Below are positions 45,525-54,329 of a stretch of DNA of 64,000 nt, in pieces. Source of the stretch: Paenibacillus sp. JJ-100. Its GTDB lineage: Bacteria > Bacillota > Bacilli > Paenibacillales > Paenibacillaceae. Position 1 is the stretch's first letter. Each line of letters starts with the position of its first letter. Below the pieces are notes generated by a model, which was not told the DNA's origin, made no database searches, and saw only the letters and a program-made list of their open reading frames with translations. Made by a program: the position numbers and the translations under genes. Where the stretch lies: the NCBI RefSeq assembly GCF_948329825.1, contig NZ_CAOJCM010000005.1, positions 124,001-188,000 of the forward strand, read 5' to 3'.

Positions 45525-46655
45525 ATGTTCCCAGAAACGATCGGTATTATGTTCGATTCACGCATGTACCGGGGGATACCGGCCGGAAGGACTGGTCAGG
45601 AATCACTCGCCAATTATGAGCAGGCCGCAGCCTGTTACGGATTAACGCCTTGCTTTTTAAGGCTGGAGGATATCGACTTGGATCATAAGACATGCCTGGC
45701 TTATGTGAAAAAAGAAGGTAGATACGTCCGTGAACGTATGCCACTTCCTTCTGTGATCCATAACCGCTCCCTCCAGCTTCGCGGTGCAGAGCAGCGGCAG
45801 ATTACTCGCTTGCTGCTACAAGGCATCCAGATATATAACGTGCGTAATCGCTATCGCAAAGATTATGTACATGAAATGCTGCGGCATGATCCTTTTTTAA
45901 AAGATCACCTCCCTCAAGCCGTTAAAGCAACGCCTGAAACGCTTATTTACATGATGGAACATTATAAGGATCTCATCATTAAACCGTGCAACGGCAGCGT
46001 CGGTCATGGGATCATGCGGCTGTTCCAGCAAAACAGACATTGGAAACTGACCTGTGAAACTAGGGCGTCACGCAAAGGTTGGGCAACTTTCCGCTTGAAC
46101 CGGGGACAATTACCCACGGCTATACTTCGGCGAATATTCCATCATGCGTATCTGATTGAAGAGCGTATTCCGCTGATTCGATATGAAGGCAGGCCTATTG
46201 ATCTGAGAGTGTCCGTGCAGCGTGGAGAAGACGGGTTATGGAGTGTAACGGGCATGTTTGCCAAAGCAGCACCAGCCCATACATTTGTGACGAACATCGC
46301 ACAGGGCGGTAAGGTCATGACCGTTGCAGAAGCTTTGGGTCTGACTGCACCAAGTATGGAGCTCTTTCAGCTCGAATCCCGCATTGGGATGGTTGCACTT
46401 CGCATTGCCCGAACGCTGGCAGCCAGCCTGCCTCATCTTGCCGATCTCGGGCTTGATCTGGGTATAACGCGCAGCGGTCAGGTGTTTTTTATCGAGTGCA
46501 ACGGACGGGATCAACGGTATGGCTTCCTCAAGGCTGGCATGAAGGATCATTGGCTGTTAACGTATAACAAACCGATTGCTTACGGACGTCTGCTCTTGGA
46601 TCAAAATTCCCTCATTCCAAGGCAGCCACAGACCTATGATCGTGGATTATATTGA
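45525..46655 (+). CDS. YheC/YheD-family endospore coat-associated ATP-grasp protein
   Basis: ATP-grasp-like protein of 376 residues; B. subtilis YheC and YheD localise to the forespore or coat. It starts MFPETIGIMFDSRMYRGIPAG, has a region IIKPCNGSVGHGIMRL typical of ATP-grasp nucleotide binding, RPIDLRVSVQRGEDGLWSVTG, and a C-terminal LDLGITRSGQVFFIECNGRDQRYGF. ATG at 45525 follows AAAGGAGG; the frame extends to 45444 without a site. Divergent from the decapeptide gene across a 352-base gap. Reaction not established for the family. Confidence 0.85.
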   Translation: MFPETIGIMFDSRMYRGIPAGRTGQESLANYEQAAACYGLTPCFLRLEDIDLDHKTCLAYVKKEGRYVRERMPLPSVIHNRSLQLRGAEQRQITRLLLQGIQIYNVRNRYRKDYVHEMLRHDPFLKDHLPQAVKATPETLIYMMEHYKDLIIKPCNGSVGHGIMRLFQQNRHWKLTCETRASRKGWATFRLNRGQLPTAILRRIFHHAYLIEERIPLIRYEGRPIDLRVSVQRGEDGLWSVTGMFAKAAPAHTFVTNIAQGGKVMTVAEALGLTAPSMELFQLESRIGMVALRIARTLAASLPHLADLGLDLGITRSGQVFFIECNGRDQRYGFLKAGMKDHWLLTYNKPIAYGRLLLDQNSLIPRQPQTYDRGLY

Positions 46656-46739
46656 TTTCATTCGGGATTTGTGTCAATATTATGCAGAATGGCCGCTTTG
46701 GCGACCTTGAAGTTTGTATTAACCCTAAGGGGGATATTC

Positions 46740-47531
46740 ATGGCAAAAACGCTGTTGCGATTAATGACCGAGCTTTCCTCGCGCAAATGGATCTCCCGGA
46801 CCGTGGGAGCTTTCTCCAAAAGCCGGGGTAGCAAAGCATTTATCCCATATTTTGTTCGGACCTACAACATCCCTGTACAGGAAGCCGAGAAAGATTGGAA
46901 GGAATATCGTTCGCTGAATGATTTCTTCACCCGCAAACTAAAACCGGGGATGCGCCCGCTTGACCTTTCAGAACACGCCCTGATTAGTCCCGTCGACGCC
47001 AAAATTACGGCTGCCGGTCCGGTATCAGCAGGAACACTCCTGAATGTGAAGGGGCAAAATTATACACTTGCTGAATTATTAAACCATTCTCCTCATCTCG
47101 AGAAGTATAAGCACGGTTACGGATTTGTGCTCTATCTTAGCCCTCGCGACTATCACCGCATTCATGCACCTGTGACTGGACGCAAAATCGAGAGTGAGCA
47201 CGTCAAAGGCAAAGTTTATCCTGTTAATGACTTTGGGCTAACTCATATGAAGTCGGTGCTCAGCCGTAATGAACGGCTTATTACCTATATTGAGCATGAT
47301 TATGGTGAGGTGGCTCTCGTCAAAGTTGGTGCAATGAATGTTAGTAGTATTCAATATGCAGATACCGATACGAGTTCCTGGGCACAAGGAGATGACCTCG
47401 CCTACTTCGAGTTCGGCTCTACCGTTGTACTTCTTATGCAAACAGACACCTTCGAACCGGCACCAGACCTACAGCCAGGAGATTCGGTTAAAATGGGGAC
47501 TCTGCTTGGTCGTCTGAAACCCAAACATTAA
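46740..47531 (+). CDS. psd: phosphatidylserine decarboxylase precursor
   Basis: Membrane-associated enzyme that makes phosphatidylethanolamine from phosphatidylserine. It self-cleaves at the G-S-T motif, seen here as AYFEFGSTVVLL near the C-terminus, giving a pyruvoyl prosthetic group. Other family motifs are SPVDAKI, GYGFVLYLSPRDYHRIHAPV and VALVKVGAMNVSSI. ATG at 46740 follows AAGGGGG by six bases, giving 263 residues. It lies 84 bases after the YheC/D gene and is followed by a strong terminator. Confidence 0.95.
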   Translation: MAKTLLRLMTELSSRKWISRTVGAFSKSRGSKAFIPYFVRTYNIPVQEAEKDWKEYRSLNDFFTRKLKPGMRPLDLSEHALISPVDAKITAAGPVSAGTLLNVKGQNYTLAELLNHSPHLEKYKHGYGFVLYLSPRDYHRIHAPVTGRKIESEHVKGKVYPVNDFGLTHMKSVLSRNERLITYIEHDYGEVALVKVGAMNVSSIQYADTDTSSWAQGDDLAYFEFGSTVVLLMQTDTFEPAPDLQPGDSVKMGTLLGRLKPKH

Positions 47532-47552
47532 CCATTGTTGGTATACGCAGAC

Positions 47553-47599
47553 AAAGAGGATGGCGCTGCACCTTAATCAGGTGTAACGCCATCCTCTTT
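47553..47599 (+). terminator. strong terminator after psd
   Basis: AAAGAGGATGGCG and CGCCATCCTCTTT form a perfect 13-base stem, with a smaller internal hairpin in the loop. It lies 21 bases past the psd stop. Confidence 0.85.
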
Positions 47600-47726
47600 A
47601 TTCATGCCTTATTAAGGATATGACTGCAAAACTAACGTTCGTTCATGAAATACTGCGCTAACTATAACTTCATGTATACGGACATCGCGAATGTTTACTT
47701 CGCCTTATTGGCATGTCAATAGCTCG

Positions 47727-47846
47727 TTAAAACCATACATCCTGAGGTTCTTCCACCGGTCTCAGTCGGCGCATACGATTCCGATAAATACTGTATCCCT
47801 TCATGGAATTTCTGCGGCTACGGACCCGACGTTTTCTTCTGATCAT
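47727..47846 (-). CDS. candidate 39-residue Arg-rich small protein
   Basis: ATG at 47846 follows AAGGGGG by eight bases. The peptide begins MIRRKRRVRSRRNSMKGYSI and ends EEPQDVWF, with about a third arginine plus lysine. It is not a recognised family. The spacing, strand and basic character resemble the basic segments of the glycosylation-locus proteins, but the ORF is short and could be chance. Confidence 0.45.
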   Translation of the reverse strand: MIRRKRRVRSRRNSMKGYSIYRNRMRRLRPVEEPQDVWF

Positions 47847-47939
47847 CACATGTTCCCCCTTCTAAGGTCATCTGGAATGCTAGTTACTTACCCGGGCAAT
47901 CCAGCAATGAAACGATGTGATATGGGTTTGAATGTGTTT

Positions 47940-48725
47940 TTAACGAATCTCTGATGGACTTTTACCCGTGTACTGCTTGAACTGACGACTGAAGAAAAAG
48001 ATGTCCCGATATCCTAATGCATCTGCAACCTCTGTCACATTCATTCCGGTATATACCAAGAGATGTTCTGCCCGCTCGATGCGCATACGAATAATATGAG
48101 ACTGTACAGATGATCCAATCAGTTCTTTGAACTTGATAGAAAAGTAACGTGGTGACAGACCGGCCCGTGCTGCCAGATCTTCTACACGATGGGTAATTCC
48201 GGGATGTTGACGAACATAATTCGCAACCTCCTGAATGACATCGGATAACTGGTTGCTCACCTTTTTCTCAACGGGCTCTTCCGTATCCGCGCGTAATAAA
48301 TGAATCATCAACTGCTTCAGAATCAGCTTACTCTCCTCATCACGTCCGTACACATCCGATAAAAATAGCCGAACGTACCGTGCTAGCAAATGCTCGAATT
48401 CCACCGTTTCTTGGAGTTCACGATAAGACTGAGGCACGTCAACGACGGGCCCGTCCACATCAAAGTGAATATACGTCAGCACAAGTGGTTTCTGCCTATT
48501 ATGCGTTGCACTTGTATGATCCCCGGGACGGAACAGGAAACAGCTTCCTTTACCTACCTCGTAAGGCTGATCATTCAAAATAACGGTCCCTTCACCACTC
48601 CACACATAAAATAAATCATAATTTTGCATTGGTTTTTCCCGTTTCTGCCATCTCCAGCCTGGTTCACAGACGATCTTGGCGACAGCAGGCAAAATTATAA
48701 ATGATGACGGCGATGCATGCAGCAT
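47940..48725 (-). CDS. AraC-family transcriptional regulator
   Basis: 261 residues: N-terminal cupin-like ligand domain (LFYVWSGEGTVILNDQPYEV, LFRPGDHTSATH) and a C-terminal double HTH (HRVEDLAARAGLSPRYFSIKFKELIG, VTEVADALGYRDIFFFSRQFKQYTGKSP). ATG at 48725 has AAGGGGG nine bases upstream. Regulators of this type often control sugar uptake or metabolism, but no such gene is adjacent. Confidence 0.88.
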   Translation of the reverse strand: MLHASPSSFIILPAVAKIVCEPGWRWQKREKPMQNYDLFYVWSGEGTVILNDQPYEVGKGSCFLFRPGDHTSATHNRQKPLVLTYIHFDVDGPVVDVPQSYRELQETVEFEHLLARYVRLFLSDVYGRDEESKLILKQLMIHLLRADTEEPVEKKVSNQLSDVIQEVANYVRQHPGITHRVEDLAARAGLSPRYFSIKFKELIGSSVQSHIIRMRIERAEHLLVYTGMNVTEVADALGYRDIFFFSRQFKQYTGKSPSEIR

Positions 48726-48785
48726 ATCGCCATTCCCCCTTGACAATTAATCTCTATACACGCTTATCCCATTATACAGTGGAAT

Positions 48786-50249
48786 CTACCGAAACGAAAA
48801 TGCACACTTTTCCCACGCAGTTCGCATTCGCTGTATGCCTTCTCGGATCACTGCTTGTTCCAGATGAGCAAACCCGAAACAAATGGCAGCATGTCCAGGC
48901 ATCAATCGATACTGCTCTACATCCCGGAACAACACCCCCTGATCATGAGCATGTTGGGTGAATCGTTCATAACTTGCCTGATCTCCGTTCCAGACGGCAT
49001 AGATTGTGAGACCCGAATCTCCAGGTTGCATCGTGAACGCTTGCGGCAGACAACGTCTCATCTCTTCCATAAAAAAATCATGCCGTTCCCCATACAATCG
49101 GGTTAGTCTCCGCAAATGTCGCATATATCCCCCTCTTGTCATGAACCTGGCTAATGCACGCTGTTCCAACAGCGCTGGTGAGACTGGTTCATACAATGCC
49201 TTGGCCGCAAGCAGAGGCTCCACAAGACTTCGAGGCAATACTGCATAACCTAATCGGAACGAAGCCGGCATCGTTTGAGAGAAAGAACCGATATATATTA
49301 CACGTTGCTCACGGTCAAGTACCTTGAGCGGTTCGATCGGTCGTCCTCCCCAGCGAAACTCACTATCGTAATCATCTTCAACAATAACGGCATTTTGTTT
49401 GGACGCCCAGGACAGCAACGCCCGTCTTCGTTCCAACCCGAGCACAGCTCCTGTCGGAAACTGGCGCGTCGGTGTAACAAATAACGTTTTGGCCTTCCAC
49501 TCCTGCGGAATAATGCCCTCCTCATCCACTTCAGCTGGAATCACCTGACCGCCACAGGATCTGACTGCATGCACGATGCCTTGATAACCTGGACTCTCCA
49601 GCACAACCGGACTGCCCTCAGTAATCAGCAACTGGCACAACAAGGTAATGCCCTGGATTGATCCACTGAATAGCACGATTTGAGAAGCCTCCGCCTGAAT
49701 GCCGCGTGTCCAGCGGAGATGTGCAGCAATAGCTTCCCGCAGCTCTGGATCACCTGCTGCACCCTCTGGCTCCCGCCAGCCGCTGCGATGAACCGCAGCC
49801 AGCGCGCTTTTCCACTCGGCTGCAGGAAAGTGTTCTGTGAGCAAACGCTGCATCCGAAAATTAATGACGGATTCATGGGCCGGTTGAACCTCTTCACGGG
49901 AGCGGGAGCGCTCCTGTTCTGCCCCTAGAGAAAGCAGCCGCTCACCCCATGAAGATAAAGATAATACCGCTTCGGTTTGAACGTGATGCTGTGAGGACAG
50001 GGATTCCGTAACATAAGTTCCTTTTCCCGTATAAGCATGGACATACCCATCAGCCATCAGCATATCGTATACCTGGGCTACCGAACCCCGAGACATGTCG
50101 TACTGTGTTGCTAATACACGTGTAGACGGCAGTCGTGCTCCTGCTTCCAGTGTGCCCGCATGAATTGCATCCCGCAGTGCATGATATAACGCCAGATATT
50201 TATAACGATGTTGAAGCTCATACGAGTCAAGCGGTAGCCATAATTCCAA
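48786..50249 (-). CDS. MocR-type regulator (GntR HTH fused to aminotransferase-like domain), TTG start
   Basis: 487-residue PLP-dependent regulator. Residues 1-75 form a GntR winged HTH (GARLPSTRVLATQYDMSRGSVAQVYD), then a fold-type I aminotransferase-like domain with SPGYQGIVHAVRSCGG, VTPTRQFPTGAV, IVEDDYDSEFRW and the PLP region GSFSQTMPASFRLGY. TTG at 50249 is the best start: AAGGAGG eight bases upstream; an in-frame GTG at 50294 has none. It diverges from the PNPOx-like gene at 50446, a common arrangement for MocR proteins controlling vitamin B6-related genes. Confidence 0.88.
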   Translation of the reverse strand: MELWLPLDSYELQHRYKYLALYHALRDAIHAGTLEAGARLPSTRVLATQYDMSRGSVAQVYDMLMADGYVHAYTGKGTYVTESLSSQHHVQTEAVLSLSSWGERLLSLGAEQERSRSREEVQPAHESVINFRMQRLLTEHFPAAEWKSALAAVHRSGWREPEGAAGDPELREAIAAHLRWTRGIQAEASQIVLFSGSIQGITLLCQLLITEGSPVVLESPGYQGIVHAVRSCGGQVIPAEVDEEGIIPQEWKAKTLFVTPTRQFPTGAVLGLERRRALLSWASKQNAVIVEDDYDSEFRWGGRPIEPLKVLDREQRVIYIGSFSQTMPASFRLGYAVLPRSLVEPLLAAKALYEPVSPALLEQRALARFMTRGGYMRHLRRLTRLYGERHDFFMEEMRRCLPQAFTMQPGDSGLTIYAVWNGDQASYERFTQHAHDQGVLFRDVEQYRLMPGHAAICFGFAHLEQAVIREGIQRMRTAWEKCAFSFR

Positions 50250-50312
50250 GTAACTCTCCTCCTTTTCCTGTCTTATGCAATCACATGTGCCCATTGTTCA
50301 ACCGTTCATCAC

Positions 50313-50348
50313 AATTGGCCTATAAAAATGAATGTAAATTGGATCTAT
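50313..50348. promoter_or_regulatory. direct repeats between mocR-type gene and PNPOx-like gene
   Basis: AATTGGCCTAT (50313-50323) and AATTGGATCTAT (50337-50348) are direct repeats offset by 24 bases in the divergent gap. MocR regulators such as PdxR bind direct repeats, and the form is similar to the AAGTGGWCTA recalled for PdxR. Candidate operator only. Confidence 0.4.
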
Positions 50349-50445
50349 TTTACTGTCAATATACGTTCTATAGTTATTTCCATGATAAACGACTTCGCTA
50401 TACAATGCGCTAACATTTCTAATCTTAAATAATGGGGGAAAACAC

Positions 50446-51063
50446 ATGAGACGCAAAGAATTTTCAATAGAAGAGGAACAGGAAATCATCACATTTCTAG
50501 ATCAAAGTTCCTTCGGGTATCTGGGAACGGTCAGTCCAGACGGGGAACCGAGAGTAACTCCGCTGAATTTTATATATATGGATGGATGTTTTTACTTTCA
50601 TGGCAGTCTTGCTGGGGAAAAGATGAAACAGATCAAAAAGCATTCGTCCGTCAGCTTTACCGTGGCAGAGGAGTTTTCGCTGATTCCTTCCTTTTTCAGT
50701 GATCCCGAACTGGCTTGTCCGGCAACCTCCTTCTTCAAAAGCGTAATGGCTTCTGGTCAGGCAGAGCCTGTAGAGGAGCTGGATCTAAAGGGTAAAGTGT
50801 TACAGCGTTTCATGGAGAAACTTCAGCCACAAGGTGGTTATGTACCCATTGATGCAGCAGATAACCGTTACAGGGGCCAGCTCAAAGCCGTTGCTGTCGT
50901 GCGGATTGTACCAGAGCGAATCAGTGCCAAGTTTAAATTCGGACAAAATTTACAACCCGAACGATTTGATCATATCCGTAGTGAATTGCACAAACGAAAC
51001 GAAGGCCGAGATCATGAGACCGTTGATATGATGCGAAAATATTGCCCGTTCCATCAGCAGTAA
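50446..51063 (+). CDS. pyridoxamine-5'-phosphate-oxidase-like FMN-binding split-barrel protein
   Basis: 205 residues with the split-barrel signature FGYLGTVSPDGEPRVTPLNF and FYFHGSLAGEKMKQIKKHSSVSFTV. This fold binds FMN or related flavins; several family members are involved in B6 or heme metabolism, but the actual reaction is unknown. The divergent MocR-type regulator suggests a B6-linked role. AATGGGGGAAAACAC precedes the ATG. Confidence 0.8.
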   Translation: MRRKEFSIEEEQEIITFLDQSSFGYLGTVSPDGEPRVTPLNFIYMDGCFYFHGSLAGEKMKQIKKHSSVSFTVAEEFSLIPSFFSDPELACPATSFFKSVMASGQAEPVEELDLKGKVLQRFMEKLQPQGGYVPIDAADNRYRGQLKAVAVVRIVPERISAKFKFGQNLQPERFDHIRSELHKRNEGRDHETVDMMRKYCPFHQQ

Positions 51064-51230
51064 GCTGTGAAAACGGAGTTAGAGAATTTGTTCCAATCCC
51101 ATATTCTCACTTTCACAACAACGCGGTGAAGTAATATAACTGTCATATTGCGTTATTTACGTGACGCGGCTATGTCAAGGTGATATAATGTTAGGCAGTT
51201 GAATCACATTGACTTGGAAGGATGAAAAGT

Positions 51231-52529
51231 ATGAATACACTGGCTGAACAGTTGAACGAAAGTATTCAGAGCGGCAGCAGTCACGTTTACTCCATGCTGT
51301 CACAACTCGGCAAAGAAATTTATTTTCCTAAAGAAGGTATTTTAAGTCAATCTGCGGAAGCAGCAAGCCTAGCCAAGACCTATAATGCAACGATTGGTAT
51401 CGCCCTAGAGGGTGGTGTACCGATGCATCTTCCTGTAATTCAAGAGAAGTTATCTGCATTCCAGCCAAAAGATCTGTATCCTTATGCTCCGCCTGCTGGT
51501 AAACCCGAATTGCGGACTGTATGGAGAGACAAAATGTTGAAGGAAACCCCTTCACTTGAAGGTAAATCATTCGGGAACCCGATTGTAACGAATGCATTAA
51601 CACATGGACTAAGTATCGTAGCTGATCTGTTCACTGATGAAGGCGACGCTGTTATATATCCGGATAAAAACTGGGAAAATTACGAGCTGACTTTCGGAAT
51701 TCGCCGTCATGGCCAGTTGATTCATTATCCATTGTTCGATGAGCAGATGAACTTTAATAGTGACGGACTGCTTGAAGCTTTGCTTGCACAGAAGGACAAG
51801 GGTAAAGCTATTGTACTGCTCAACTTCCCGAACAATCCGACCGGTTACACGCCAGGTGCTGCTGAAGCAGATGCCATCGTAGATGCCATTCGTCAAGCCG
51901 CGGAAGCTGGTGTAAATGTAGTTGCCGTTACGGATGATGCCTATTTTGGTCTGTTCTTTGAAGATTCCATTCATGAGTCTCTGTTCGGTAAGCTGGCCAA
52001 CATTCATCCGCGTGTATTAACGGTGAAGATTGATGGAGCAACGAAAGAAGAGTTTGTGTGGGGCTTCCGAGTTGGTTTCATTACATTCGCCCATGAGGAT
52101 GCTGACGTACTTCGTGCATTGGAACAAAAAGCGCTCGGCATCATTCGTGCAACCATCTCTAGCGGACCACATCCTTCACAGACGTTTGTTCTGGATGCGC
52201 TGAAGGCACCTGAGTTTGAAGCTCAGAAGCAAGAGAAGTTCGAGATTATGAAAGGCCGCGCTAACAAAGTTAAAGCAATTCTTGACAGCGGTAAATATGG
52301 AGAAGTATGGGATTACTATCCGTTCAACTCCGGTTACTTTATGTGTCTGAAGTTGAAACACGTAGGTGCCGAAGAACTCCGTAGCCATCTGCTGCATCAA
52401 TATGGCGTAGGTACGATCGCACTGGGTGAGTCTGATCTTCGGATCGCCTTCTCCTGCATTGAAGAAAACAATCTGGAAGAATTGTTTGATACGGTCTACC
52501 AGGGCGTGCAGGATCTGCAAAACAACTAA
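51231..52529 (+). CDS. PLP-dependent aminotransferase, class I/II
   Basis: 432-residue fold-type I aminotransferase. Key signs: NPIVTNALTHGLSIVADLFTDEGD, LLNFPNNPTGY, VTDDAYFGLFFED with the PLP-binding aspartate, and KIDGATKEEFVWGFRVGF carrying the Schiff-base lysine. ATG at 51231 is supported by GGAAGG; an earlier ATG at 51222 sits too close to it. Substrate not recognisable. A strong terminator follows, so it is probably monocistronic. Confidence 0.88.
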   Translation: MNTLAEQLNESIQSGSSHVYSMLSQLGKEIYFPKEGILSQSAEAASLAKTYNATIGIALEGGVPMHLPVIQEKLSAFQPKDLYPYAPPAGKPELRTVWRDKMLKETPSLEGKSFGNPIVTNALTHGLSIVADLFTDEGDAVIYPDKNWENYELTFGIRRHGQLIHYPLFDEQMNFNSDGLLEALLAQKDKGKAIVLLNFPNNPTGYTPGAAEADAIVDAIRQAAEAGVNVVAVTDDAYFGLFFEDSIHESLFGKLANIHPRVLTVKIDGATKEEFVWGFRVGFITFAHEDADVLRALEQKALGIIRATISSGPHPSQTFVLDALKAPEFEAQKQEKFEIMKGRANKVKAILDSGKYGEVWDYYPFNSGYFMCLKLKHVGAEELRSHLLHQYGVGTIALGESDLRIAFSCIEENNLEELFDTVYQGVQDLQNN

Positions 52530-52568
52530 ATGATTACCGTCTATACTAGACGTTTTGATGAACAGAAC

Positions 52569-52614
52569 CCTTTGGAGCCTACTGCGAAAGCAGTCTCAGC
52601 TCCAAAGGATTTTT
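52569..52614 (+). terminator. terminator after aminotransferase gene
   Basis: CCTTTGGAGC (52569-52578) and GCTCCAAAGG (52599-52608) form a 10-base stem followed by ATTTTT. Confidence 0.88.
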
Positions 52615-52765
52615 CCACTCTGTCTTGCCTACATTACAACTTTTTTTTAAGGAAAAGTGTCATGTACATCTTATGGTTTTCGCCGTGACATCTATATCTT
52701 TTCCCGGACAGAAGCCCAAAACACGGATGAACGGGCTGAGGCCCAATCAGCCTAACCCCAAAGCA

Positions 52766-52774
52766 CATAATATA
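52766..52774 (+). promoter_or_regulatory. sigma-K-like -10 box upstream of YjcZ-type gene
   Basis: CATAATATA fits CATANNNTA and lies 49 bases before the ATG of the YjcZ-type gene. No AC at the -35 distance was found. Weak on its own. Confidence 0.3.
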
Positions 52775-52823
52775 CGATGTACGCAAGGGCGTGCCAAACC
52801 ATCACTCGAAAGGGGTATGACCC

Positions 52824-52955
52824 ATGTCCCAAGTTGAAGATACAAGAGGCGGATACGGATACGGATACGGCGGCGTTGGAGGATTCACAAACATTGGTGC
52901 CATTCTGGTACTGTTCATCTTGCTCGTAATCATCACAAAATCGTTCCTCTACTAA
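52824..52955 (+). CDS. YjcZ-family small sporulation protein
   Basis: A 43-residue peptide: Gly/Tyr-rich start (RGGYGYGYGGVGG) and a single hydrophobic helix (NIGAILVLFILLVIITKSFL). This composition matches the YjcZ family of small sporulation-associated peptides. AAAGGGG lies eight bases before the ATG. A terminator follows at 53011. Confidence 0.85.
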   Translation: MSQVEDTRGGYGYGYGGVGGFTNIGAILVLFILLVIITKSFLY

Positions 52956-53010
52956 TAAGCCGTCTATGGTTACACCCCTGACATCATGAGTTCACATAAC
53001 GTAAACCCAA

Positions 53011-53054
53011 AAAGAAGGGTATTTCCGGGCTATACCTGGAAATACCCTTCTTTT
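53011..53054. terminator. bidirectional terminator
   Basis: AAAGAAGGGTATTTCC and GGAAATACCCTTCTTTT form a near-perfect 16-base stem, with A and T runs at the two ends. It can end the YjcZ-type transcript on the plus strand and the ecsB transcript, stop at 53111, on the minus strand. Confidence 0.85.
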
Positions 53055-53110
53055 GATATACAATGAAGCACAATGAAGGACAGATCATATATGATGCATG
53101 ACATTCTGCT

Positions 53111-54328
53111 CTACTCATCCTCTTCTTCTTTCAACCATTTGCTGCCCTGAGAGCGGCGCATCAACACAACTACCAGCACACCGAGTATGAGTGCACTACC
53201 TGTTACACCAAGTCCTTCTATTCCTGCAGCAAGCATCGGCAGCCACATGAGGAATAGAGCTATGATATGAAGCTGGAAAATGAAACCGAGCACCTGTGAG
53301 CGCCGGCCTTCTCCTGAGATCGGGTAGATCATAATCCAGAAGGATTCACCGTGGCTACGGCGCAGCACCCCAAGCTGTACACCTGTAAGTAGCAGGAAGA
53401 ACAGAAATACCCCAACCCCGAAGTAACTACCTGCCGTCCACCAGGACAACAGCATACCCAGAACGATCAGACGTAGTACAATAGTGAATACTTCTGTTCG
53501 AATAAACGTTTTGGTCATGAGGTATCGATAGGCTTGCCCTGCGTTCCACGGAAGGCCATTTCCCCATTTGCTGAGCCAGCGTCGAGTGCTTACTTTCTGT
53601 CCAGACGAAGGCACCTCTACGAACCAGCCGAGTGTCCTCATCACTCTACCCGCCTGTGTCTGCTCCACCTGAATGAGACGTTCCCAGGCGATCCGATGTT
53701 TAACCGGTACACGCAGTGCAACGATATAGACGGCAGCTAGCAGCAACAGGAACCACAGACTACGTAATGGAGGCTGCCATAGCCAAGCCGCAACAGCCAG
53801 AATCGCCAGTGCCCAGCGAAGTACCCGATACCCTTTGTAGGCTCCTGCCTGAACCATCCTTAGCTCTTGCCAAGCCCCATAACTGGATAGCACTTTCCAT
53901 ACTGCGAGAAACAGAATCGACCAGCCTAACGGCTTGGCCTCTGCATCTGCCCTTACATATAGCGGCCACAACGTAAGAAAAACGAGCAGCAGCCCCAGCA
54001 TTTTATAAATAACGCCTCGAACAAAGCTGTTCTTCAAATAGTCCTGCATCCGGTACTCCTGCGGCCGCAGGAAGACAATATCTGCCGGAAGCAGATATGT
54101 ACGGTAACTACTTAGCAGAACAAGGGGTGCCAGCAGCATCAGAGCAATCCAGCGAATCGGAAATCCCACAGGAATGTTCTGTACAAACGATGTATACCAA
54201 GCAGAGAAAGCAATGATCAGAAACAAAAAGACCATCGCTACACCACTCTGGATGACATAGCCCAGATAAGGAAGAATTCCATTCCAGAAACCTGTCCGAC
54301 GTTGCTTCCATAACAGCTTGAGATCCAT
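53111..54328 (-). CDS. ecsB: ABC transporter permease EcsB
   Basis: Membrane subunit of the Ecs transporter, which in B. subtilis affects protein secretion, sporulation and regulated proteolysis by RasP. The 405 residues contain several hydrophobic spans (GVAMVFLFLIIAFSAWYTS, ALAILAVAAWLWQPPLRSLW, SALILGVLVVVLMRR). ATG at 54328 begins one base after the ecsA stop, with AGGG six bases upstream. A frame opening at 54409 is an overlap with ecsA. Confidence 0.87.
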   Translation of the reverse strand: MDLKLLWKQRRTGFWNGILPYLGYVIQSGVAMVFLFLIIAFSAWYTSFVQNIPVGFPIRWIALMLLAPLVLLSSYRTYLLPADIVFLRPQEYRMQDYLKNSFVRGVIYKMLGLLLVFLTLWPLYVRADAEAKPLGWSILFLAVWKVLSSYGAWQELRMVQAGAYKGYRVLRWALAILAVAAWLWQPPLRSLWFLLLLAAVYIVALRVPVKHRIAWERLIQVEQTQAGRVMRTLGWFVEVPSSGQKVSTRRWLSKWGNGLPWNAGQAYRYLMTKTFIRTEVFTIVLRLIVLGMLLSWWTAGSYFGVGVFLFFLLLTGVQLGVLRRSHGESFWIMIYPISGEGRRSQVLGFIFQLHIIALFLMWLPMLAAGIEGLGVTGSALILGVLVVVLMRRSQGSKWLKEEEDE

Positions 54329-54329
54329 A

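Noticed and set aside
47691..47954. Plus-strand open frame of 87 codons
   Set aside because: No ribosome site and no protein-like features; it overlaps the better-supported minus-strand ORF and the end of the AraC gene.
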